Of a DNA stretch of 64,000 nucleotides, positions 12,164 to 21,900 are shown piece after piece (the first letter of the stretch is position 1; each line of letters begins with the position of its first letter). This stretch comes from Biomphalaria glabrata. Its lineage: Eukaryota; Mollusca; Gastropoda; Planorbidae. The notes beneath the pieces were generated by a model that saw only the letters and a program-made list of their open reading frames with translations, ran no database searches and had not been told where the DNA came from. The stretch is from contig NC_074723.1 in NCBI RefSeq assembly GCF_947242115.1, positions 29,537,043 to 29,601,042 on the forward strand, given 5' to 3'. Position numbers and translations under genes: made by a program.

Positions 12164-12380
12164 AGTTACCAGAAATACACAGAATACGAAATAGATGACC
12201 ATTATTAGCATAAAGGTGGAATTGCTTCTAAAAAAATTTTTTTTTAATGCTATTTGTTTATATTGTATTGGACATTTTACTTCGAGATCCAATTGAATTA
12301 CTAAAAAGACTTTTGGAAAACTTTAAAAATGTTACAGATCTTTATTTAACAGTAATTAAATAAATAGTAAATTGATTTGT
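12164..12380 (+). repeat. displaced 3' flank of FReD copy C
   Basis: This stretch matches 51611-51840, the sequence just 3' of FReD copy B, over about 220 bp ('gaccattattagcataaagg' and 'ttcgagatccaatt' are shared). It probably marks the original 3' UTR or flank of copy C, pushed about 3.7 kb away by the hAT-like element and the LINE. Confidence 0.7.
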
Positions 12381-12810
12381 CCAGTAAGTTTGCATAAAAC
12401 AAGGTTACAAAGATAGTTTGTGTGAGACACAAACTCAAAATCGACACCTGTAGTGGTCCACCCAGGCAGGTAAAAAGGCAGGTTTCAATATTTTCAGAAA
12501 GAACATCAGAATGAAATCAAAGACAAATGACAGAGAAGAATGAAGAAAAGAGGTTGACAGATCTTGTATGGTACCCCAGCGGTTCAGCTACACACTTAGC
12601 GATTAAAAAGCAGCATAAGGCCTAAATTCCTTATCAAGATATTAAGTTCACTGAATACATGCGTAATGTTATCGATACATTATCAAACTTAAGAAAATGA
12701 TTTTTAGGACAGAACTAGAATTGGAGGCTCATCATTTGATAGAAGTTAGGGGCTGAATGGTATAGAAATGCCCGGGCCGATTTTGACACTCAGTCCGCCC
12801 AAGATATAAG
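12381..12810. other. spacer with a LINE C-terminal scrap
   Basis: No gene seen. About 12520-12600 contains 'gacagatcttgtatggtacc', the end of the LINE type found more fully at 16228-16520. Confidence 0.4.
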
Positions 12811-12866
12811 CCTACTTTAATAAACAATAAATATGTTTTCTCAAAGGCGCCTCACGATAAACGTAC
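12811..12866 (+). repeat. left part of a dispersed repeat split by the LTR element
   Basis: It matches 62335-62395. The right part continues at 16024-16195 and 16545-16640, after the LTR element and a LINE piece. Confidence 0.7.
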
Positions 12867-13595
12867 TGTTACGAATCTCACTATCCAGGCTCTCTGCGAA
12901 CTGCACCATACACCACCAACTTAAAGAACTTGACAACTCAGGGCTCCAAAGTAACGTAACACTTTAATAGTTGAATAAATAACAGCCAATACTGTACAAT
13001 TGGCAACACGTACACTGTACAAATATCTCTCCGATAACACCGTTCCGCCGTATCAACTCTTGCACTGGCCTCTCCGTCTCGTTCCGGGCTTGCACTGGGT
13101 TCAACAGTTCGGGACTGACTTCACACACTTGGGCTCGTTGTGTCGGACTCGATCACAGACCAAGATCAAGACGCCGTTCGTCTCAACTGTACTTGACAGT
13201 ACTCCGCACTGAACCGTCGTAATGCTCCGTACAGAACCACACCGTTGAACTGTGCTGTAGTCGACCGTGTTCTGAACTCCAGTCGTGAACCCGCTTTCTG
13301 AACCGTCTTGACTGCGACACCTCCGCTCTTATATAGGGTCCCTACTGGCCTTCTCGAACCGGACAGAACGCCGCTCGACGTTTCTAGGTGGTCAGATGAC
13401 TACAACTCTCGTGACGCCCCTGAGCTCTGTTCACGTCGGCGATCCTTCCCGAACTCTCTTGTTGACACTCGTCTCGGCCGATCGTCGTAACTCGTCACGG
13501 TTAACCGCTCGTCTAGCGCTGGCCTGGGGCGATTTGCGTCGGCTGTCTACACACACATCACTACCCCCATCTGTGTCACCACCAGGTTTATAACA
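12867..13595 (-). repeat. 3' LTR of the non-autonomous element
   Basis: This is a 729-bp terminal repeat starting tgttacgaat and ending tttataaca. On the minus strand it follows the purine tract and is the downstream LTR. Confidence 0.85.
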
Positions 13596-13631
13596 CTGCC
13601 CCCTCCTTAGATCTGTCCGTCCCGGACAGAA

Positions 13632-15305
13632 TCAACAATCATGACATTGGCTGTAGAGTTTCATCGCTGCAGGCGGGGGTCGATCGGTGGCGGTTGGCTT
13701 GCCTCTTGAGCTAGACGGAGCCATCCATGTTGCAGTCAGCAATGGTCGCTTCCTTCTTCTCCTCCAGTTTGTCTTGACCTGGTTGCATGGACGTCGTGCT
13801 TTCATCGCCATCCATGTTGAATTCAGAAAACGTTTTCTTCTCCTCCAGTTAGCCTTCATCTGGTTGTATCGACCTCGTGATCGCATGGTCATCCATATTG
13901 CACTCAGCAAAAGTCGCCTTCTTCTTCTCCGCCAATTGGTCTTCATGTGACTGCAGTGACGTTGTGGTTGCATCGCTCTCTTGTCGTTTGGTACTGAGGG
14001 CAGCCACTTGACACATGGAGAGGTATAGGATGTAAGGGCAGGGATTACCAAGATTGTTGACCAAAGAGGTGGCTTCATAGGTCTTCGCGAAGAAGGACTG
14101 GGATGGGCTTCAAATCCACAGGACAGGGAATTGTGGGACAGGTCAACATCTTCAGCCTTGTCTGGAGGGCATGCTGTTGGAGCAGGTTGGTAACACTCCT
14201 CGTGCAAAGGTCCCTCGTCTTCGGCTTCAGGCTCCATTCGGCTTTCTTCATCATCATCAGGACCTTTCTCTCTCGTCTCAGTATCGGGCCAATCACTTGT
14301 TGGTTTCAGACCTTGTCGATGACTTTCGTCTTTCAAATGTCCATCAATGTCAACGTTAGACTGCCTTGGATTCTCTTTACCACCATCAGGACTTTCCTCT
14401 CCAGTCTTGGCAGCTGGACCGACGTCTGTTAGGTTCGGACCTGGCTGGTATCTCTCGACTTGCATATGTCTCTCAACGGCTTCGTCAGGTTTCAATGGGT
14501 CCTCATGATCACCACCAGGGCTTCTCTCGCTGAGCTTAGCATCTGGACGAACGTCTGTAGGGTCCAAGCCTCGCTGGTAACTTTCATCATGTAAACGTCC
14601 CTCAGCATCAGGCTTGTAGGCAGAATCAGCGTTCTCTTGATCTGTCTTGTTGTTTGAGGTGCTCATATCAGGTAAAGCTTCAGCACAAGATTCGTTCGAA
14701 CTATGGGCAGCTTCCATTGTCTCTTCATCTGTCTCTTTCGGCTCCACAGGTCTGTACTCCCTGTTTTCAGATTGACAGGCAGCACCACATTCATCAGCAT
14801 TGCCGTTGTCAATGCATATTTCTTCAAAGCTTTGTTCATTGTTTAACGATGGCGCAGCTCCTTTATCTTTCATGTCTCTTTGGTCGTACGGGGTTTCTTC
14901 CAACACGTCCATCGTCTTCACCACGGGGCTCGTGATTTCCTTCACCGAAATATACATCTTTTCAAGCTTGTTACAGGTCTCTTCGTTGGACTTCTTCCAT
15001 GTCGTATTCATAGCCCGCAACTCTTCCTTCCAGTCATCTAGCTGTTTGTGCAAGAGCTCTCCTAAAGTTGGTTTAATTTCAAACAGATATGTGTCCGGAT
15101 CTTCCCCTTCTTCCACAATGTCTTCTCGGAGGCGTGCTTGTAAGGTTTCCTTCTTTCCGCCATTCTTCAGCCCTCGTTCACGCAGTTCTCGCCTCAGTTC
15201 TAAAAATTCAAGTTCGTACAGCAGTTTCAGGCGAGCCATAGTAGATCCGATCCAATCCGATTCCGATCCGATCCCACTTCTGACACCAGTTGTTACGAAT
15301 CTCAC
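13632..15305 (-). CDS. SAP-domain ORF of the LTR element (557 codons)
   Basis: This is the only long ORF of the element and is probably gag-like. The open frame reaches back into the LTR, but the likely start is the Met beginning MARLKLLYELEF at about 15239, just after the primer-binding site. Residues after this Met (ELEFLELRRELRERGLKNGG, then KKETLQARL) match the SAP-motif pattern, a small DNA-binding helix pair. The middle is acidic with diverged repeats rich in Pro, Asp and Glu (for example 'QRGLDPTDVRPDAK', 'QPGPNLTDVGPAAK'). The C-terminus is basic with Arg runs. No zinc knuckle, protease or polymerase is seen. Function is unknown beyond a possible packaging or chromatin-binding role. 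Confidence 0.6.
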   Translation of the reverse strand: MRFVTTGVRSGIGSESDWIGSTMARLKLLYELEFLELRRELRERGLKNGGKKETLQARLREDIVEEGEDPDTYLFEIKPTLGELLHKQLDDWKEELRAMNTTWKKSNEETCNKLEKMYISVKEITSPVVKTMDVLEETPYDQRDMKDKGAAPSLNNEQSFEEICIDNGNADECGAACQSENREYRPVEPKETDEETMEAAHSSNESCAEALPDMSTSNNKTDQENADSAYKPDAEGRLHDESYQRGLDPTDVRPDAKLSERSPGGDHEDPLKPDEAVERHMQVERYQPGPNLTDVGPAAKTGEESPDGGKENPRQSNVDIDGHLKDESHRQGLKPTSDWPDTETREKGPDDDEESRMEPEAEDEGPLHEECYQPAPTACPPDKAEDVDLSHNSLSCGFEAHPSPSSRRPMKPPLWSTILVIPALTSYTSPCVKWLPSVPNDKRAMQPQRHCSHMKTNWRRRRRRLLLSAIWMTMRSRGRYNQMKANWRRRKRFLNSTWMAMKARRPCNQVKTNWRRRRKRPLLTATWMAPSSSRGKPTATDRPPPAAMKLYSQCHDC

Positions 15306-16019
15306 TATCCAGGCTCTCTGCGAACTGCACCATACACCACCAACTTAAAGAACTTGACAACTCAGGGCTCCAAAGTAACGTAACACTTTAATAGTTGAAT
15401 AAATAACAGCCAATACTGTACAATTGGCAACACGTACACTGTACAAATATCTCTCCGATAACACCGTTCCGCCGTATCAACTCTTGCACTGGCCTCTCCG
15501 TCTCGTTCCGGGCTTGCACTGGGTTCAACAGTTCGGGACTGACTTCACACACTTGGGCTCGTTGTGTCGGACTCGATCACAGACCAAGATCAAGACGCCG
15601 TTCGTCTCAACTGTACTTGACAGTACTCCGCACTGAACCGTCGTAATGCTCCGTACAGAACCACACCGTTGAACTGTGCTGTAGTCGACCGTGTTCTGAA
15701 CTCCAGTCGTGAACCCGCTTTCTGAACCGTCTTGACTGCGACACCTCCGCTCTTATATAGGGTCCCTACTGGCCTTCTCGAACCGGACAGAACGCCGCTC
15801 GACGTTTCTAGGTGGTCAGATGACTACAACTCTCGTGACGCCCCTGAGCTCTGTTCACGTCGGCGATCCTTCCCGAACTCTCTTGTTGACACTCGTCTCG
15901 GCCGATCGTCGTAACTCGTCACGGTTGACCGCTCGTCTAGTGCTGGCCTGGGGCGATTTGCGTCGGCTGTCTACACACACATCACTACCCCCATCTGTGC
16001 CACCACCAGGTTTATAACA
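15291..16019 (-). repeat. 5' LTR of the non-autonomous element
   Basis: This is the upstream LTR in the element's own orientation. The primer-binding site abuts it at about 15272-15290. It is nearly identical to the copy at 12867-13595. Confidence 0.85.
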
Positions 16020-16023
16020 GTAC

Positions 16024-16640
16024 ATTTCTTCTATTACATGTAGTGTTCATGCCACTCACTATACGCTTCATTATAAACAAGATAAATACATTTGTTTCTC
16101 TGTTAAAAAGTTGCTTTCACAAACTTACCAATAAACTTATCATAAAAACCTGCCCACCTTTTCTTTTATTTTAATTGGGATTCGAGGAGATTGTTATTAT
16201 TATTCAAAGACCACAAACCAAGAGATTAGTGACAGGATGACTGCAGCGATCGGACCACATGATGACCTGCTAACTATGGAAAAATAACTCAGGCTTAAAA
16301 TCTATGGCCACATTACAAGATCTACAGGGAACAGTACCAGGAAAAAGAACAAGAGGCAGACAGAAAGCGATGGAAGGACAACATAAAAAAATGGACGGGC
16401 CTACCATTGAAAGAGGTTTTAAACAAATCAAAAGACAGGGAGGAATGGAGAAAGACGGTCGACAAGTCTTGCTTGGTGCCCCAACGGTCCAACAGACTAA
16501 CAGACTAAGGGATAGGTAAAAGTAAAGGTTATTATTGTTATGTTAGAAACGAACGAGTATTCATTCTCTGGCACTTCCAGGGTCGAGTTTCGCTAAAGAG
16601 AAACAAAATTCAATCTATTCCCTTTATCAGTGTCATTCCT
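16024..16640 (+). repeat. right part of the split dispersed repeat, with a LINE piece inside
   Basis: 16024-16195 and 16545-16640 match 62395-62660, which is uninterrupted there. Between them, 16228-16520 holds a LINE C-terminal fragment. Confidence 0.7.
16228..16520 (+). mobile_element. LINE C-terminal fragment
   Basis: The readings 'LKIYGHITRS', 'GMEKDGRQVLLGAPTVQQTN' and upstream 'HDDLLTM' are the usual C-terminal end of RTE/BovB-style LINE reverse transcriptases. The frame shifts at least once. A related piece lies at 42150-42415. Confidence 0.6.
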
Positions 16641-16649
16641 ATGTTTTAT

Positions 16650-17336
16650 GTTTAATTCACTAGTTTCTCTCTTAAAAGACTTGGTCCCTGGTGCTGCTAT
16701 TCATTTATGTCTAATATATGTATGTATCACATTTGTTTCAGCACCTAGCTTCAACTCCATATTTACGTTTACAGCTTAATTGCTCATACCCACTGAAGCT
16801 TCTATATGTGATGTGTTTATGTTGTCCACTTGTCTTTGTGAGAGATACACAATTAGATAGAGTCATCGTTTGTCTAATACATGCCTAACGGCTGTCTGTG
16901 TCGGCTCTATTGAAGTTGTTAGTGAATGGATGCTGCGGGGTGTGGGAGGGGCTAGCTAGGACTTGTGACCTTTGACCACTGGGGTGGTAATTTGCATACG
17001 GGCGAAATGACTCTGGATCAGAAGAATGTTTTTTTTTTGACATTCCGATGGCCTAGAGGTTAATTTCGCTTGGTGCGTTATCGCTAGGTGGTGGTGTCGA
17101 ATCCGGAGTCACAGGTTCGAGCCTCGGTTGGCGCATTCCCTTATTTTCGTAGCATTTTAATTCACTAGTTTCTCTCTTAAAAACTTGGTCCCTGGTGCTG
17201 CTATAGCCTGCTATCCATTAATGTCTAATATATGTATGTATCACATTTGTTTCAGCACCTAGCTTCAACTCTATGTCTAATATATGTATGTATCACATTT
17301 GTTTCAGCACCTAGCTTCAACTCCATATTTATGTTT
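16650..17336 (+). repeat. local duplications of an AT-rich unit
   Basis: The block 'tctaatatatgtatgtatca' (start) through 'cacctagcttcaactcc' occurs at about 16708-16765, 17222-17273 and 17276-17330. A longer block starting 'ttcactagtttctctcttaa' occurs at 16656 and 17160. These are short tandem and near-tandem duplications with no coding content. Confidence 0.65.
17045..17150 (+). repeat. tRNA-like segment, probably a SINE head
   Basis: It contains a B-box-like 'ggttcgagcc' and an upstream 'gatggcctagaggttaattt' resembling a tRNA-derived A-box region. There is no clean cloverleaf, so I do not call a tRNA gene. Confidence 0.35.
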
Positions 17337-17690
17337 TATATGGTCCCTAATCGGTCGTTAGTCAAGGGCTTAAGTGCATTGAATTCCTTTGCGCCTTGGT
17401 TGCTACGCCACAGCCTGTGGGCCCTTAATGGTCGTGGGCCGGGTTCACTGAACCCCTTCGCGACATGGATGCTACGCCACTGCACAGTAGCCTTTCGGCT
17501 GTCTGTCATGGAACGGCGCCTTGCGGAAACGGTGCTTGGATCTGGAAAGGGTTTTGGGCCTCTCTTGCGCTCCTCGCCAGTGCGATGAAATAAGTTCTTA
17601 GGCACCTGAACGAAAGTCTTTATCTCCTTCTCTAACCACCGTTTCCCACAGGGCGCCACTTTAAGGCACCGTAAGCTGACACCGTTGTAA
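17337..17690. other. GC-rich island of unknown nature
   Basis: About 350 bp are far richer in G+C than the neighbourhood. It is open in both directions (107 codons minus, 118 plus) and has an internal duplication of about 70 bp ('gttgctacgccac' and 'gatgctacgccac'). I recognise no protein. It is probably an inserted element or part of an older repeat. Confidence 0.4.
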
Positions 17691-18940
17691 AACAGTCATT
17701 AGTAAACTTGTGATTCAACAGAGAAGAGCAATGAAGAAGCTAAAAAAAAAGCTATGTAGGCAGTCGAAGGTTCTCAAACTTTACACTGAACACAAACTAG
17801 TAGCAAACCCGAATTTATTACAACGCAGAGCTCGACGTAACCCAAAATGAATTTTGTATTATATTTTATAGAAAAAATAGGAATATCCTTAAAATTTAGG
17901 CTATTAGACTTGGGAATAATAATAATACTTGATAAAACGAAGAAAATTATTTTACAATTACATTAAAAAGTAACAAATAAGTAACAAAAAAAAGATTTGT
18001 TTTCTTTTTTCTAAAATTAATTTTGTTTTTTAGGGGCCCCAGAAAGGGGAAAAGACGCTATTAGTTTTGTGTGGCCTGTCTGTCCGTCTGTCCGTCCGTC
18101 CCGTTTAGATCTTAGAAACTAGAAGAGAAAATGAAAATCGGACATCATGATATTTTAGATCAATCAATTTTCTTTTTTAGTTAATAAATATTTCTACATT
18201 TTTTTTGTGAGTTAAATCCTGTAAAATAGATATGCATTTTCTAATGATTTTTTAAAGTATAGTTTTTGACAGCCTAATATGTTATATCCTCTATCAATGT
18301 CTAGATCTGTCCGTCTGTCTCTAGGTGGATCACTTCAGGGGCCGATTTTAAGTTTGTGTGTCCACACAAACTGTCTTTGTAACCTTGTTTTCTTTAATTT
18401 CATGGTGGTGTATATTCTTATTCTATTTAGTTCTTCCAATGTTTCATTAGTGCAAAGAGTCTTTCCCGTGAGTTATGCATAACCAAGTTCTGTTAACAGC
18501 AGCGAATACTTTCTCCATTAGACGGTTAAATTTAAGATGATAGTATTTTGAAAAGTTATAGCGGTCAAACCAGACATTTTACTGTATGGCGAATTAGTTA
18601 GTTATTTTTCTCCAATGGCATGCATAAACTATCAAATCTGTAGCGAAATAGTTTGATTCATTTTCGAAATTTCTTTCCATCTAGTGTCAAATTTTCAACT
18701 ATAAAGAAAATGAACAAAAATCATATTAATTACTTTAGGACCCACAGTTAAACATGTTTTCCTAACATTTACAGGGTCACCTACCAGCGCGTGAGAAGCT
18801 TTTTCGCTGAAACCTTACGCATAATTGATTGGTGAGCACCTACGTTAAATAGCACTTTGAATACTCTCCCTTGAACTAGTTTGGCTTACACCAGGAATAC
18901 CCATACTGTTTCTTGCTTGCGATAGGGGAGACAACTTTTC
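17691..18940. other. 5' flank of FReD gene A
   Basis: AT-rich with a short (gtcc/gtct) run at 18079-18110. No other gene or clear TATA box is seen. The last 200 bases should contain the gene A promoter. Confidence 0.4.
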
Positions 18941-18989
18941 ATGGAGAGTAAAGTTTGCTTTATATTCATTATTGCCGCTTTTTGGAAAC
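18941..18989 (+). CDS. gene A exon 1, signal peptide
   Basis: ATG opens 16 codons with a hydrophobic core (VCFIFIIAAFW), then phase 1 at AAAC|gtatga. It aligns with gene B exon 40941-40989, which has the same length of 49 nt and the same TTTGGAAAC end. The start is chosen because the two copies share it and because 'agacaac' precedes the ATG in both. Confidence 0.78.
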
Positions 18990-21900
18990 GTATGAGTTTT
19001 TGTTTTTTTAAATAATATTAAGTTAATTTCAATTTCTAAAAATAAATATATTGGGCTTCTATTGAGTAAACAAACGTCATTGTTTTTATTTCTCTCTTTT
19101 AACTAATTATTATCTTAATCGTTATTGTTATTATTATTTATTAATATATTAATTATAGGCTACTCTTCTTTTTGCTTATATAATAAGAAAGAATACATAT
19201 TTCCCAAAAACTATATAAAAACTCACTCTGTCTTCATATTCTTGCAAACATTTTGAAAATATTATTTATTATGTATGTCTCCAATACCCATTCTCATATA
19301 ATTAATTTTGTTATTTATTGTACCTAATGAAACATGAATTAATAGGAGGTAATGTGGGCTAGTCAATTAATTATTGGTAATTAATTATTTTGTTTGATAT
19401 CGTAGGAAAAAACTTTTACATTATTGAGCTATATGGTTGTAAATACTGAATTCATACCCTTAGAAAATTATAGACATATATAGAGAGAGCGCGATAAGCA
19501 AGCTGAAATCGTAGTGGGTGGGGCCTTCACAATTATCTCACAATAACATAACAGTGAATAAAAAATACAATAAAATAAACCAAGAAGTTGAAACTTGTTA
19601 GAAGCGTATTTTTAGTGCATTAAAACTCAGTAAGTCCTCTTCCGATCACCTTTTCTACAGGCGAATAGCATAACAAGTTAAATATGAAAATAAATATATT
19701 CGAGTGAAATAAATCATTTAGAATTAATTATATAATTAATTTTTTTAACAAATCTAGGTTAACAATAACAAATGTGTGCTATGGAAATAATGTTATTGTT
19801 TTGATTTAGCGCAACTTTCCTGCTTATAGCACGCTCAGTTCGACAAGGTACCATCAGAGGAGTAGGTTTCCATGCTGACTTTTCAAATGCAAAACAAAAC
19901 AAAAAAAAGTTTCAGCCAGAATTTGAACTCGAGCCTCCACAACAGAAGACCGACATGTTTGCCATTGAGCTATTTAAACATTTACAAAAATAGAAGGCGT
20001 TAAAGTCTATCGCTAGTCAAAGGTTTTTAGCTAACGACCTGACTCTCTACATTAAGCCCATTAGTTTAGCACATTTTCTAAATAAAGCAAAATTAATGAC
20101 CACTAACGGACTAAATTATTAGTTTATTAATTAACTGATTCATGTATTGTCATCGACAATGAATGATTGCGCAAAATTTCAATTTGATCCAAGAATGGGA
20201 AATGGATGAAATAAAGTGTACACGATTTTACTCAGACAGACGGAGTGAGTTAATATACGTTTGTAAAAAAATAAGCTATTAATTTTCTTGACTTACTGGT
20301 GTATAAGTGAGTATTCAATGATTTCTTATACAGTTCTTTTTCCAAATGAACTTCTTTATAATATACTTGTTTCAAACTAATATTCAAATAGCGGCTTTTT
20401 TGGAGGATGGTAAGGTTTGTTTTCATTCTTAATTCTTTTTCTTTCTCCATTCTCAATTATTCTTTATCGCTTTTTCTGTATCTCTTTTTCTCCAACTCTT
20501 CTTTTCTCTCGTTTTTAACTCTCCCACACCTTTTTTTTTCATCATTTTTATTGTCTCCCGCTCTCAATCTCTTTATCTCTTCCCATCTCTCGTTCTCTCC
20601 GTCTCTCTTTCTCTCCGTCTCTCTATCTCTCAATCTCTCTATCTCTCAATCTCTCTATCTCTCTATCTCACTATCTCTCTATCTCACTATCTCTATCTCT
20701 TCATTTGTCTATCTCTCCATCTATCTATCTTTTATCTCTCTATCTCTCCATTTCTTCTTATCTCTATCTCTTCATCTCTCTATCTCTCCATTTCTTCATC
20801 TCTTTATTTCTTCATCTCTCTATTTCTTCATCTCTCTATCTCTCCATTTCTTCATCTCTTTATTTCTTCATCTCTCTATTTCTTCATCTCTCTATCTCTC
20901 CATTTCTTCATCTCTTTATTTCTTCATCTCTCTATTTCTTCATCTCTCTATCTCTCCATTTCTTCATCTCTTTATTTCTTCATCTCTCTATTTCTTCATC
21001 TCTCTATCTCTCCATTTCTTCATCTCTTTATTTCTTCATCTCTTTATTTCTTCATCTCTCTATCTCTCCATTTCTTCATCTCTTTATTTCTTCATCTCTC
21101 TATTTCTTCATCTCTCTATCTCTCCATTTCTTCATCTCTTTATTTCTTCATCTCTCTATTTCTTCATCTCTCTATCTCTCCATTTCTTCATCTCTTTATT
21201 TCTTCATCTCTTTATTTCTTCATCTCTCTATCTCTCCATTTCTTCATCTCTTTATTTCTTCATCTCTTTATCTCTCCATTTCATCATCTCTTTATTTCTT
21301 CGTCTCTCTATTTCTTCATCTCTTTATTTCTTCATCTCTCTATTTCTTCAACTCTCTCTTTCTCTATTTCTTCATCTCTCTCTCTCCATCTCTTTTCATC
21401 TCTCTATCTCTCCATTTCTTCATCTCTTTATTTCTTCATCTCTCCATTTCTTTATCTCTTTATTTCTTCATCTCTCTATTTCTTCATCTCTCTATTTCTC
21501 TATTTCTTCATCTCTCTATCTCTCCATCTCTTCATCTCTCTATTTCTTCATCTCTCCATTTGGTCATGTCTCTATTTCTTCATCTCTCTATTTCTTCATC
21601 TCTCCTTTTCTCTATTTCTTCCTCTCTCTCTCTCTCTCCATTTCTTTTCATCTCTCTATCTCTCCATCTCTATATCTCTCCATCTCTTCCCATCTCTCTA
21701 TTACTTTCTCCCTCTTTCACTCTTTCTACCTCCTTTAGCTCATCTCTATACACTTCGCTACCTTTCCCATTTCTCCTGCTTACTTTAGCTCTTGTTATTG
21801 TTGACGACGGTATTGTTGTTGATGATGATGTGGAGGATAATGATGATATTGTAAATGATGATGTTTTTTTTTTTTGTTGTTTTTTTCTTTATCTTTTTTT

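Larger units (their letters stand above)
12867..16019 (-). mobile_element. young non-autonomous LTR retroelement with 729-bp LTRs
   Basis: Two nearly identical 729-bp direct repeats (12867-13595 and 15291-16019, tgttacgaat...tttataaca) bound a 1.7-kb inside. A 4-bp duplication, gtac, flanks the whole. Read on the minus strand, the order is 5' LTR, primer-binding site (tggtgtcagaagtggga), one long ORF, a purine tract (aaggagggggcag) and 3' LTR. The primer-site style is that of metazoan Ty3/Gypsy elements. There is no pol, so it must have been moved by proteins supplied from elsewhere. The LTRs differ at about three sites, so the insertion is recent. As a non-autonomous element it looks whole. 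Confidence 0.85.

Noticed and set aside
17045-17150. A genuine tRNA gene
   Set aside because: A B-box-like sequence is present but no cloverleaf can be drawn; a SINE head is more likely.
18990-20391. An IgSF exon in genes A or B, making them classical FREPs
   Set aside because: No open frame with the Ig cysteines (CSLP or GDYRC type) lies between signal exon and stalk exon in either gene.
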